Assembly: GCA_020633515.1 (NCBI GenBank)
Contig: JACKDM010000029.1
Span: 1-60,942, forward strand
Length of the DNA: 60,942 nt
Origin: Myxococcales bacterium
GTDB taxonomy: Bacteria > Myxococcota > Bradymonadia > UBA7976 > UBA1532
Direction: 5' to 3'
This document shows positions 26,838 to 35,494 of the stretch, piece by piece; the first letter of the stretch is position 1; each line of letters starts with the position of its first letter. Position numbers and translations under genes: made by a program. The notes under the pieces are model-generated. The model ran no database searches. It was given only the letters and a program-made list of their open reading frames with translations, and was not told where the DNA came from.

Positions 26838-28891
26838 GCCTCCTCGCGCTCCTCGTGCGATGGCTCGGTCTCGTCGATCAGCGGCAGGGTCGAGTTGCCG
26901 ATGGCAGCGAGCGAGCTGATGGCCTTCACCATCACCGAGCCGCCGATCCCCAGCCCGAAGAACAGCGCGCCGCCGACGTTGACGACCGACGACGCGGCGA
27001 GGAGCCCGAGGCTGCGGCGAACATTGGTGTCGAGCTTCCGGGCGATGTCGACGAGGTCGCAGAGGTGTCGCAGCGTGCCATCCATCAGCACGATCGACGC
27101 CGAGTCGGTGGCGATGGTCGTCGCCCCCGAGAGTGAGACGGAGACATCGGCCTGCTGCATGGCGACCGCGTCGTTGACGCCATCGCCGATGAAGCACACC
27201 ACCCGGCCCTGCGCCTGGAATGCCTTGACGATGTCTGCCTTCTCGGTCGGCAGCACCTCGGCGAAGCAGTCATCGACCCCGAGCGCGTCGGCCAGCGCGC
27301 GGGTGGGTCCGGCGTGGTCGCCCGAGACGATGGCGAGGTGATCGAGGCCCCGCTCGCGGAGCCCGCGCATAATCGCGGGGGCCTCGGGCCGGACCCGGGG
27401 CTCGATGATGAGAGCGCCCTCGACGCGATCGTCGACCGCGACCACGACCACCGACTCCCCGGCTGCGCGCGCCTCCTCGACCTCGCGCACCATCGCCTCC
27501 GGCTGCGCCACGCCCTCCATCTCCATGAAGCGCACGCTGCCGACGCGGACACGCTCGCCCGACGCGACGCGCACCACGACCCCGTAGCCGATGTGATAGT
27601 CGGCCTCGTCGCACGCCGGCAGCTCGACCCCGCGGTCGCGCGCCGCTTCGAGGATCGCCTTCGCGATCGGGTGCTTCTGCCGCTGCTCGGCCGCGGCGGC
27701 AAAGGCGAGCAGCGCCGCCTCGTCGAAGGCCCCGTAGCGCGTGATGCGACCCACGCCCAGCGCCGGCAGGGTGAGGGTGCCCGTCTTGTCGAAGAGCACC
27801 GTGTCGACCTCCTGGATCCGTTCGAGCGCCGCGCCGCTCTTGACGAGCACCCCGCGCCGCGCCGCGATGGTCAGGTAGTTCAACGTGCTGATGGGGCTGA
27901 GCACCCGGATGCGATTGCCGAAGCTGCTGTTGAGCATCACGATGGCCATCGGCAGCCCCGAACCGACCAGCGCCGCGCCCGCGATCGCCAGCGTCGGGAG
28001 CGCGATGCGATCGGCGATCTGCTCGCCCTTGAGCTGCACTTCGGTCTTGGCGTGCGCGATCTCGATCAGGGTCTTGGCGATGCGGGCGACGTTGGTGTCG
28101 CGCCCGGTGCGGCTGACTTCGATCCAGATCCGCCCGGCGGTCACCAGGGTCGATGCCATCACGGGATCATCGACCTGCTTCTCGGCGGGCTGCGCCTCGC
28201 CGGTCAGGAGCTGCTGGTCGACGAGGGCGTGCCCCTTCGTCACCCGACCATCGACCGGCACCAGCTCGCCGCTCGCGACGACGACGATGTCCCCGGCGGC
28301 GATCTCGGCGAGCGGGACTTCGATCTGAACGCCATCCTTGACGAGCCACACGGTGCGCGGGAGCTGGTCGATGCCATCGAAGGTCGTCGTCCGAGCCTTC
28401 GCCGATGCCTTGTCGAGCACGAGGCTGCCGAGCTCGTAGGCCAGATAGCTGAACGCGATCGCGGTGTTGCAGCGCAGCGTCAGCGCCAGCACGCTGAACA
28501 GGGTGAAGAGCACGTCGTTGGTGACCCGGAGGTCCTCGCGCCAGCGGGTCCACGACCGCCGCAAGAGAGGCGCGATGGTGTAGCTGATGGCACCGGTGCT
28601 CAGAAGTGAGAGCGGCGAGGTGCTCGTCACCACCGCGAGCCCCAAGGACGCGGCGCTGATCGCGACCCCGCGGCGGTGATCGGGGGCGGGGGCGGCGGTC
28701 GGCGCCGACTCGGCGGGCGAGGCGGGCGCGGCCAGCCCGGCGAGCGCGCGTGGATCGACAGTCTCCGGGGGCGCGATCGGCGGCTGCGCGCCGCCCGCCG
28801 GCGCGACCGGGGGCGCCTGTCGCGCGCGCCGCTTGCGATAGTAGTGGTAGCCGATCTGAACGCCGGCGATGACACAGAGCTCGAGGATCAC
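26834..28891 (-). CDS. P-type ATPase of P1B-like architecture, non-canonical metal site
   Basis: This 685-aa membrane protein starts at a GTG that overlaps the previous stop (GTGA). It has an N-terminal Pro/Ala-rich stretch, membrane helices, the actuator motif TGEAQP, the phosphorylated DKTGT (Asp near residue 368) and GDGVNDAVAMQQADV. In heavy-metal pumps the helix before the P-domain carries CPC or SPC. Here the corresponding segment reads VLSPISTLNYL, with no cysteine. No N-terminal metal-binding CxxC domain is seen. The transported substrate is therefore unknown. It sits between a phosphotransferase and a Nudix gene in one operon. Confidence 0.82.
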   Translation of the reverse strand: MILELCVIAGVQIGYHYYRKRRARQAPPVAPAGGAQPPIAPPETVDPRALAGLAAPASPAESAPTAAPAPDHRRGVAISAASLGLAVVTSTSPLSLLSTGAISYTIAPLLRRSWTRWREDLRVTNDVLFTLFSVLALTLRCNTAIAFSYLAYELGSLVLDKASAKARTTTFDGIDQLPRTVWLVKDGVQIEVPLAEIAAGDIVVVASGELVPVDGRVTKGHALVDQQLLTGEAQPAEKQVDDPVMASTLVTAGRIWIEVSRTGRDTNVARIAKTLIEIAHAKTEVQLKGEQIADRIALPTLAIAGAALVGSGLPMAIVMLNSSFGNRIRVLSPISTLNYLTIAARRGVLVKSGAALERIQEVDTVLFDKTGTLTLPALGVGRITRYGAFDEAALLAFAAAAEQRQKHPIAKAILEAARDRGVELPACDEADYHIGYGVVVRVASGERVRVGSVRFMEMEGVAQPEAMVREVEEARAAGESVVVVAVDDRVEGALIIEPRVRPEAPAIMRGLRERGLDHLAIVSGDHAGPTRALADALGVDDCFAEVLPTEKADIVKAFQAQGRVVCFIGDGVNDAVAMQQADVSVSLSGATTIATDSASIVLMDGTLRHLCDLVDIARKLDTNVRRSLGLLAASSVVNVGGALFFGLGIGGSVMVKAISSLAAIGNSTLPLIDETEPSHEEREEA

Positions 28892-29964
28892 GAAGTCTTC
28901 GCCGTGGCTCGGGGGCCGAAGAGGTCGGGGTCGAAGACCTGCGCCGAGAGGATGTCGCCCGCGAGCTGGATGAGCCGATCGCGCTCGTCCAGCGGGCGAT
29001 CGGGGAAGAAGTCGGTCGTCGCCATGATGAGGGCGCCGCGGGCGAGGGGGAGCGGCAACGCGCGGCGCAGCGCCGCCGGGTCGGGGCAGCGCGCCTCGTA
29101 GGTCGCCAGGAAGCGCTCGGCGAGCCAACGCCCGGCGGGGGTGCCGATCTGGCCGGGCGCGTTGTGCAGCGCGTAGTAGTTGGCGAGCATCGTGCCGACG
29201 TCGAACGCAGGGTCGCTCCAGCCGGGGCCCGAGGCATCGATGACACGCAGCCCGGTGTCATCGTCGAAGAGCACGTTGAGCGGGTGGAAGTCACCGTGCG
29301 CCCGACAGACACGACCGGGTCGCGCGGAGAGATCCCACGCGAGCGCGGCGAAGCGCTCGACGATCGCGCGCAGCGCGTCGTGGTACCGCGCGCGCGTCGC
29401 CTCCGAGTAACCCCCGAGCACGCCCATGACGCCGACGCCGCCGCCGACGATCTCGCGCAGCGCGCGCCGGTAGAGGCGAGGGTCGTCCCGGCTCTCGCCG
29501 TGCAGCGCCGCGAGGTACTCGGCCAGCGCCACCGCGCGCCGCTCCTCGAGCGCGCTCGGCCGATCGAGCGGCAGATCGCGCAACAGACCGTGGAGGTAGA
29601 GATCGCCCTCGGCGTACTCCTGCAACAGCACGAACTCACCCTCGCCGGGCACGCTGTGCAGGGCGCCATCGGGCCCGACCACGGCGACATCGAGCGCCCG
29701 CGGATGCCGGGCGATGGCACCGTAGCTCGCCCGCGCCTGGAAGATCGTCAGCGCGCGATCGGCGCGCTGCTCGGCGTAGACCGTCTCCGCCGGTCGGCGG
29801 AGGATCAGCCGTCTCTCGTCGCCGTCGACGCGCACGGTGAGGTCGAGCAGGCTCGAGACCCCGGTGTCATGCGAGCCCGCGCCGAGCGCCTTGACCTCGA
29901 CGAGCTCGGTCCGGGGGCCGAGCACGGCGCGCAGGTAGGTCTCGAGCCGTTTGGTGTCGTGCAC
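28888..29964 (-). CDS. Aminoglycoside-phosphotransferase-like (APH) family kinase
   Basis: This 358-aa protein of the APH/choline kinase fold has a catalytic loop RAHGDFHPLNVLFDD and the metal-binding Asp in RVIDASGPGW, followed by DPAFDVGTML. These families phosphorylate small molecules such as aminoglycosides, choline, homoserine or nucleosides. It is first in an operon with the P-type ATPase and the Nudix hydrolase, with 4-bp overlaps at both junctions. Next to a nucleoside-like cluster, phosphorylation of a product as self-protection is conceivable but unsupported beyond position. Confidence 0.8.
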   Translation of the reverse strand: MHDTKRLETYLRAVLGPRTELVEVKALGAGSHDTGVSSLLDLTVRVDGDERRLILRRPAETVYAEQRADRALTIFQARASYGAIARHPRALDVAVVGPDGALHSVPGEGEFVLLQEYAEGDLYLHGLLRDLPLDRPSALEERRAVALAEYLAALHGESRDDPRLYRRALREIVGGGVGVMGVLGGYSEATRARYHDALRAIVERFAALAWDLSARPGRVCRAHGDFHPLNVLFDDDTGLRVIDASGPGWSDPAFDVGTMLANYYALHNAPGQIGTPAGRWLAERFLATYEARCPDPAALRRALPLPLARGALIMATTDFFPDRPLDERDRLIQLAGDILSAQVFDPDLFGPRATAKTS

Positions 29965-30134
29965 TGAGCGCTCCCGTGGCCGACGACGGCCTCCGCGGAC
30001 TCCGAAGCGCCGAGACTACCAGCAGGCGCGCGTCTCGGCCAGGATGCCGGCGGTGAAGAGGGGCTCGGTGAGCGACTTCCCCCGAGACGACGACCCCGAC
30101 CGGCGCGGCGCGCCGTGGCATGCCATGCCATCGC

Positions 30135-31586
30135 TCAGCGCGACTCGCCCGCCGCTGCCGCGGGCGCCCCCGTCTCATAGGTGATGTCGAAGAAGACGTC
30201 GTCGAACTCCGCGAGCGAGAGCGTCACGATGCCATCGCGGTCCACATCGCGCCGCCCGCCGCCCTCGCCCCACGGGTTGCGCACCGTCACCGTCGCGCCG
30301 TCGAAGGCCATCACCGTGTAGATGTGCCCGATCGGGAGCCCGAGGGCGTTCGGCATCTTGACCGACGCGGTGACGATGCGCCGCGCGCTCAACGCCGCCG
30401 TCAGCTTCGCGCGGGTCACCGAGCGGCGGGTGAAGCCGAGCAGATCGTGGTCGGCGCCGCCGGTGCTCAGCGGCGCGATCCCGGTCGAGGCGAGGCTCGG
30501 GCTGTCGATCGCGGCGTAGGGATCGGCCGCGTCCGCGCCGCTCCGGTGCCGCGCGTAGGCCTTCTCCAGCGCCGCGAGCCAGCGCCCGTCGCGGCCGGCG
30601 GTCGAGTAGCGGGCGACCTCGGCGTCGGTCGGCCGGTCGATCGTGACCGCGCCCGCGCCCGGGAAGCGCACGGTGAGGCGGCCGTCCGCGTCCTCGCTGA
30701 TCATCTCGGCGACGCTCTCGGGCGCGGCCGCGGCGCGGCCGACGACGGCCGCGATGAACCAGCAGTCGGTGATCGCGCCCTGCCGCGCCGCGGTCGCGTC
30801 GACGCGCCCGTCGGGCTGCGCGAAGACAGCGGCCGGCGTCGCGCGCAGCCGCTCGGCGAAGCCACGGTAGATGCCATCGAACCCGGCCCCGCGGCCGTTG
30901 CCGGCGCGCTCCTCGTAGGCCGCGAGGTCGGCGAGGGTCACGCCGTCGTCTTCGAGGCCCCACTCGTCATCGCTCAGCGCCGCGATCTCATCGGCGCGCG
31001 CGTGCACCACCGCGAGCGCGGCCGCGGCGTCGCCGACCACGCGCGGGTCACGCATCAGCGCGTTGATCTCGTCGTCGGCGAGGAAGCCATCGACGCCCGC
31101 CCAGTCATCGAAGTGCCGCCGCACCTGGCTCGACCACGGCGTCGGCCGGGCGCGCGCCGGGTCGAGCGGCGGCTCGCCGCCCGCGCCGTGGGCGCCCTCG
31201 GTCTGCCACGCGGGGTTGAAGTCGGCGATGCCATCCGCCGCACCGTTTGCGGCCGTGGTGCCTGCATCGGTGATGCCATTGTTTGCGATGCCATTGTTTG
31301 CGATATCATCGCCCGCGATATCATTGCCCGCGATGCCATTGCCCGTCATGCCATCGCCCGCGATGCCACCGCCCGTCATGCCATCACTCGCCTCGACCTC
31401 GAGCGCCCGCCGCCACTCCGCCGACTGCGCCCACGCCGCCAGCCCGCCCACCACCGCCGGCAGCCCGACCAGCGGCACCTGCGCGAGCGGGTGGTCGACG
31501 CCCCCCACCGCCGCGACCAGCTCCCGCGCCCACGCCGCCCCACCGGCGCCCGGCCGCTCCATGCCCATCTCTCCCGTGCGATCCAT
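30135..31586 (-). CDS. Calpain-family (C2) cysteine protease-like protein
   Basis: In this 483-aa protein the papain-like triad is visible: Cys in GAITDCWFIAA (C275), His in GHIYTVM (H421) and Asn in VRNPWGEG (N437), in the order and context of calpain catalytic cores. Residues about 65-105 are a low-complexity pentapeptide array (GIAGD, GMTGN, DIANN types) encoded by a 15-bp tandem repeat. No signal peptide is obvious. The start ATG at 31586 has GAGG six bases upstream; in-frame ATGs also exist at 31568 and 31562. Bacterial calpain homologues are uncommon and their targets unknown; regulated proteolysis is inferred. Confidence 0.78.
   Translation of the reverse strand: MDRTGEMGMERPGAGGAAWARELVAAVGGVDHPLAQVPLVGLPAVVGGLAAWAQSAEWRRALEVEASDGMTGGGIAGDGMTGNGIAGNDIAGDDIANNGIANNGITDAGTTAANGAADGIADFNPAWQTEGAHGAGGEPPLDPARARPTPWSSQVRRHFDDWAGVDGFLADDEINALMRDPRVVGDAAAALAVVHARADEIAALSDDEWGLEDDGVTLADLAAYEERAGNGRGAGFDGIYRGFAERLRATPAAVFAQPDGRVDATAARQGAITDCWFIAAVVGRAAAAPESVAEMISEDADGRLTVRFPGAGAVTIDRPTDAEVARYSTAGRDGRWLAALEKAYARHRSGADAADPYAAIDSPSLASTGIAPLSTGGADHDLLGFTRRSVTRAKLTAALSARRIVTASVKMPNALGLPIGHIYTVMAFDGATVTVRNPWGEGGGRRDVDRDGIVTLSLAEFDDVFFDITYETGAPAAAAGESR
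31270..31389 (-). repeat. Eight-unit 15-bp tandem repeat inside the calpain-like gene
   Basis: Eight consecutive 15-bp units with consensus gcgatgccattgccc on the plus strand run from 31270 to 31389. The unit is a multiple of three, so copy-number change would keep the frame and add or remove five residues. The units differ at a few positions (for example gatatcat instead of gatgccat), so the array is diverging. The array encodes the G-x-A/T-G-D/N pentapeptides. Confidence 0.85.
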
Positions 31587-31800
31587 GCCTCACCTCGATT
31601 GCAGTGTGAAACCTGCCCCGCACTCTCCGAGGGGCGGCCGCGGTCGTCGAGGTGCGCTTGCTTTCAATGCTTTCAAGTCGGCCGCAAACCCTCGCCCCAC
31701 TGACGGATTCGACCCATCGGCCCCGCTCGCGCCCCCCGCCGCTGCGTCCTCCGGCCCCCCTCGTGCATCAGCCTGCACCCGGACGACACGGAGCCGATCG

Positions 31801-32538
31801 ATGACCGACTTCGCCACCGCCTGCGCCACCCACTTCCCTGGCACGCGCCCGGCCGACGACTACGTCGCCGCCACCGTCGCCGCCACCCGCGCCCATGGCT
31901 TCACCGCCGACAACACCATCGCCTGCGTCGGCCTCTGCCGTGACGAGATGAGCCGCGCGCTCCGGCGCACCATCCAGGAGGCCTGGGGCGAAGCCTTCAA
32001 CTTCGGCGGCCTCGCCGGCATGCTCTTCCTCGGCCGCACCGGCTTCATGGCCGCCCACGCCCACGCCCCGATCGAAGGCGGCCGCGAACGCTATGTCTAC
32101 TATGCCATGCCTCACATCGCGCTCGGCGCGCAGGGTGAGATCGGCGTCTGCCGCCGCCCCGGCCGCAGCGAGCCCTCGAAGGCCTGCGGCGCGCTCGAAG
32201 CCTTCCTCAACGAGCTGCGCGGCGGCCGGGTGCGCCTCACCCTCGACCCGCTCGACCTCGAGCAGACCATCCTCCAGCAGCGCTTGATGGAGGTCGTACC
32301 CCACGACCACTGGCCCGATCTCGTCGAGATCACCCACGCCGCGCACGATGTCATCCGCGCCGATCTCATCCGCATGATCGAGCTGACCGTCGACCCGGCC
32401 CAGGCCGACTACGCGGTCTTCACCGGCGTCAAGATCCACGGCCCCGATGGCGGCTACGTGCAGCCGCGCGACGCCTGGGCGATGGTCGGCGGCGCGCGCA
32501 CGAAGCTCGACCTCGGCGTGCCCGCCGCCGCGCGCTGA
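31801..32538 (+). CDS. LCIB-type (theta-class) carbonic anhydrase homologue
   Basis: This 245-aa protein matches the limiting-CO2-inducible protein B (LCIB) family, whose zinc-binding core resembles beta carbonic anhydrase. Visible family blocks are ACVGLCRDEMSR (Cys-Arg-Asp-Glu), 'AGMLFLGRTGFMAAHAHAP' (histidine-rich), PHIALGAQGEIGVC and SKACGALEAF. These supply the expected Cys, His, Cys zinc ligands plus an Asp/Arg pair. It would interconvert CO2 and bicarbonate in the cytoplasm; activity differs among family members. It stands alone on the plus strand. Its TGA and the opposing gene's stop abut as TGATCA. Confidence 0.75.
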   Translation: MTDFATACATHFPGTRPADDYVAATVAATRAHGFTADNTIACVGLCRDEMSRALRRTIQEAWGEAFNFGGLAGMLFLGRTGFMAAHAHAPIEGGRERYVYYAMPHIALGAQGEIGVCRRPGRSEPSKACGALEAFLNELRGGRVRLTLDPLDLEQTILQQRLMEVVPHDHWPDLVEITHAAHDVIRADLIRMIELTVDPAQADYAVFTGVKIHGPDGGYVQPRDAWAMVGGARTKLDLGVPAAAR

Positions 32539-33819
32539 TCACTCGTCGGGCACCGCGCACACCCGCGCGTAGATCCCTTCCGGCGTCGGTCGTGGCAGGC
32601 AGCGACGGCCGGCGCCGCAGTCGAGGTCGTGGCAGCAGGGGCGGGTGCAGATCCCTTCGACGCACTCGGCGCCGGCGCAGTCGGTCTCGAGGCCGCACGG
32701 CGAGCCATCGGCCAGCGCGCCGCGGGCGATCGGCACGCAGGCTTGCACGACACCGCTGATCCGCCCGCCGTCGAAGGCCGCGACCCGCCCGCAGCCGGTC
32801 CCACCGAAGCAGTCTTCGTGTACGCAGCAGGGATCGGCGCACACCCCCGGCGCCCCGCCCGGCGCGCCGCCGGCCGGCACGCAGATCCGGCTGCGGCAGT
32901 CGAGGTCGCCGAAGCAGCCGTCGCCGGTCCGTCCGAAGCCGAAGGGCAGGGGATCGCAGATCGCGCGCGGCCCGGCGCCGGTGGGGGTCCACACGCAGGC
33001 GATGCCGCCGCAGTCGGCGTCGGTGCAGCAGCTCGCGAGGCAGCGATCGGCGCCGACGTCGCAGAGCCCGCTCTGGCAGCCGTTGCCGTTGCAGCGCTGC
33101 CCGGCGGCGCGGTCGAAGGTGTAGCCGGGCGGATAGATCCGCGCGGGCACGCAGAGCTTGACGCCGTTGAGGTACTGGCAGCCGAAGCCGAGCGGGCAGT
33201 CGACCTCGGCGCAGCACGGCGTGACGCAGATCGTGTGGCGCACGCCGGCGACGGCGAGGTCGACGCAGACGTCGCTGTCGCAGTCGGCGGCGCGGGCGCA
33301 GTCGCTGCCGAGCAGCCCCGAGGGCGGCGCGGCGTCGGGCACCGGCAGGGCATCGCGCGGCGGCGGCATGGCATCGCGGGGTGGGACCATGGCATCGCGG
33401 GGCGGGGCCACCATGGCATCGCGCCCCCGATCGGGGCGCTCGGCGTCGAGGATCGGGATGCCATCGTCGGGTCGCGGCGCCGGGTCGTCGTCGAGGCATT
33501 CGCCGCTCTGGCAGGTGGTGCCGCGCCGGCAGTCGCGGTCGACGCGGCAGTCGAAGGTGCACACCCCGCCGCCGCAGTAGAGGCCGGGCAGACAGTCGCT
33601 GTTGAGGCGGCAGCTCTGCCCGGTGATGTCGGGGCGGGTGTCGGGCGGCGGCCCGTCGCCGAGGCGGCCGGCGCCGAGGTCGTCGCCGCCGTCGCCGCGC
33701 GCCGAGGGGTCGTCGCAGGCGGCGAGGGTCAGCAGCGCGAGCGCGACGGCCGCGGCGCGGAGGATGACCGCCGGCAGATCGGGCGCGGCGAACGGCGCGG
33801 GGCCGCTCGATGCAGACAT
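32539..33819 (-). CDS. Cysteine-rich secreted lipoprotein
   Basis: This 426-aa protein has a lipoprotein signal peptide: hydrophobic AVILRAAAVALALLTLAAC with the lipid-modified Cys in the lipobox, followed by Asp-Asp. The mature chain carries many repeated motifs of the type C-x5-DC-x2-G-x-C and CC-x4-DC, making a disulfide-rich stalk-like or multi-knot protein. An 'RDAMVPP' Pro-rich linker lies near residue 130-155. Such proteins are abundant in Myxococcota and of unknown function. I chose the ATG at 33819 because GGAG lies seven bases upstream; a GTG at 33825 is also possible. No known enzymatic domain is seen. Confidence 0.82.
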   Translation of the reverse strand: MSASSGPAPFAAPDLPAVILRAAAVALALLTLAACDDPSARGDGGDDLGAGRLGDGPPPDTRPDITGQSCRLNSDCLPGLYCGGGVCTFDCRVDRDCRRGTTCQSGECLDDDPAPRPDDGIPILDAERPDRGRDAMVAPPRDAMVPPRDAMPPPRDALPVPDAAPPSGLLGSDCARAADCDSDVCVDLAVAGVRHTICVTPCCAEVDCPLGFGCQYLNGVKLCVPARIYPPGYTFDRAAGQRCNGNGCQSGLCDVGADRCLASCCTDADCGGIACVWTPTGAGPRAICDPLPFGFGRTGDGCFGDLDCRSRICVPAGGAPGGAPGVCADPCCVHEDCFGGTGCGRVAAFDGGRISGVVQACVPIARGALADGSPCGLETDCAGAECVEGICTRPCCHDLDCGAGRRCLPRPTPEGIYARVCAVPDE

Positions 33820-33908
33820 GGGCACACTCCGGTGACGAACGGCGCCATCCTACAGCGTCGGCGCGGGCCGGTGCGCGTGCGTCGCGCTCCGCGGCGCGCC
33901 CGTGGCGC

Positions 33909-34421
33909 TCACGCGCCCGCGGAGTCTGGCGTGCTCGCGCGCGGGGGTGTCTCCGAAGGCGAGCCCGGCGGGCGCTCGTCTGGCGGGTTCGCGCTTGACA
34001 GGCGCGATGTCACCGCGTCGACCGTGTCGGCGAAGGCGCCGTCGAAGTCGAAGCGGGCGCGGGCGAATGACCAGGCACCACGAAACCATAGATGACTCAT
34101 CGTCACATCGAGGCCATCCTTCCAGACGCCGGCGATCCCGGCGTCGATGAGCTTGCGCCCGGCCAGATACTCCTCTTCGGAGAGGAGCATGAAGAACTGC
34201 ACCGCCAAGGCACGTTGATCACCGTGGGTGGGATCGAACTCGCGGGCGATGTCGACGCTGCGCACGATCTCGGCCATCAGGGCCGCGTAGCGCCCCGAGT
34301 AGCTCGAGAAGTTCGTCTGCCGGGCGGCGAGCCGCTCCCGGTAGGCGTTCCATACCATCGTCACGAAGATGCCGATGAGTCCGCTGAAGCCAACCACCTC
34401 GAACCACTTCGCAAGATCCAC
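33909..34421 (-). CDS. Small protein with one N-terminal membrane segment, unknown function
   Basis: This 170-aa protein has residues 8-26 (VVGFSGLIGIFVTMVWNAY) as a single membrane helix, followed by a charged cytoplasmic or periplasmic helical region (EIVRSVDIAREFDPTHGDQ, then FFMLLSEEEYLAGRK). It ends in a Pro/Ser-rich tail. I do not recognise a family. The ribosome site is distant (GAGGGGGA about 10 bases upstream), so the start is not firm. It lies downstream of the YihY gene on the same strand with a 98-bp gap. Confidence 0.6.
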   Translation of the reverse strand: MDLAKWFEVVGFSGLIGIFVTMVWNAYRERLAARQTNFSSYSGRYAALMAEIVRSVDIAREFDPTHGDQRALAVQFFMLLSEEEYLAGRKLIDAGIAGVWKDGLDVTMSHLWFRGAWSFARARFDFDGAFADTVDAVTSRLSSANPPDERPPGSPSETPPRASTPDSAGA

Positions 34422-34519
34422 GTCGTCCCCCTCTCACGCAGACGTCGCGTCGAGGGGAGAGCATAGAGCCCCGAGGCGGCTCCGTCACGGCCTTCGCGGT
34501 GGGACCTGCGCCGCGCGGA

Positions 34520-35452
34520 TCAGCGCTTGGTGGGATCGGCCGAGGCGATGCCTTCGTCGCGGGGGCTCAGCGCCACCGCGTGCTCGTCGGGCTCGATGCC
34601 TTTGCCGTAGCGGGTGGCATAGACCTGGGTGAACTCGGCGCCGAAGAAGACGATGAGCGAGCTGTAATACACCCACACGAGGAAGGCGACGAGCGAGGTC
34701 GCCGCGCCGTAGGCCGAGATGACCGCGCTGTTGGCGATGTAGAGCCCGATGAGCGTCTTGCCGAGCTCGAAGAGCACCGCGGTCACGCCGGCGCCGATCC
34801 AGACGTCCTTCCAGGCGATCTTCACGTCGGGCAACACCTTGAAGATGAAGGCGAACAACCCGAAGTAGATCAGCAGCGAGACGGCGATGTCCCCGACGCG
34901 CAGCACCCAGCCATCGTCGACGGGGATGAACTGATGGAGCTGGTCGAGCACGAAGCTGAGCACCGAGGACGCGATCAGCGAGACGAGCATGAGGAAGCCG
35001 ATCATGCCCATGGTCGCGAGCGAGAGCAGGCGCTTGCGCAGGAAGTTCCAGATGTTGCGCCCCGGCGCCTCCTTGACCCGCCAGATGCCGTTGATGGTCT
35101 CTTGCAGGCTCGCGAACGCGACGGTCGCGGCGAAGAGCAGGGTGACGATGCCGACGATGGCGGCGATGCCGCTGCCGGTCGCGGTCGCGCCGGCCTGCAT
35201 GACACCCTCGATGGCAGCGGCGCCGCTGTCGCCGAAGAGCTGTCGCATCTGGGTGGTGATGCGCTCGGCGGCCGATTGTTCGTCCCAGATGAGACCGGCG
35301 ACCATCAGCGCGAGGATGACGAGCGGCGCGAGCGAGAGCGCGGTGTAGTACGAGAGGCGCGCGCCGAGGTCGATGCAGTTGTCGTCGATGAACTGAATGA
35401 CCGTCTGCTTGATGAGCTTGCCGGCCATCGCGAGGCGTCGTGGGATCTTCAT
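34520..35452 (-). CDS. YihY/BrkB-family integral membrane protein
   Basis: This 310-aa protein has about six membrane helices and family-typical blocks near the N-terminus: LGARLSYYTALSLAPLVILA, then ATVAFASLQETINGIWRV, and near the C-terminus WVYYSSLIVFFGAEFTQVYA. These match the YihY/virulence factor BrkB family (historically annotated as ribonuclease BN). The molecular function is unsettled; transport is proposed in the literature. It lies 42 bp downstream of the small hypothetical gene at 35495-35950. Confidence 0.9.
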   Translation of the reverse strand: MKIPRRLAMAGKLIKQTVIQFIDDNCIDLGARLSYYTALSLAPLVILALMVAGLIWDEQSAAERITTQMRQLFGDSGAAAIEGVMQAGATATGSGIAAIVGIVTLLFAATVAFASLQETINGIWRVKEAPGRNIWNFLRKRLLSLATMGMIGFLMLVSLIASSVLSFVLDQLHQFIPVDDGWVLRVGDIAVSLLIYFGLFAFIFKVLPDVKIAWKDVWIGAGVTAVLFELGKTLIGLYIANSAVISAYGAATSLVAFLVWVYYSSLIVFFGAEFTQVYATRYGKGIEPDEHAVALSPRDEGIASADPTKR

Positions 35453-35494
35453 GTCCGGATCGAGTCGGGCCGCGCGCGAGTGGTCACACCCGAA

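Noticed and set aside
31270..31389. CRISPR array
   Set aside because: The units are 15 bp without spacers, in frame inside a coding gene.
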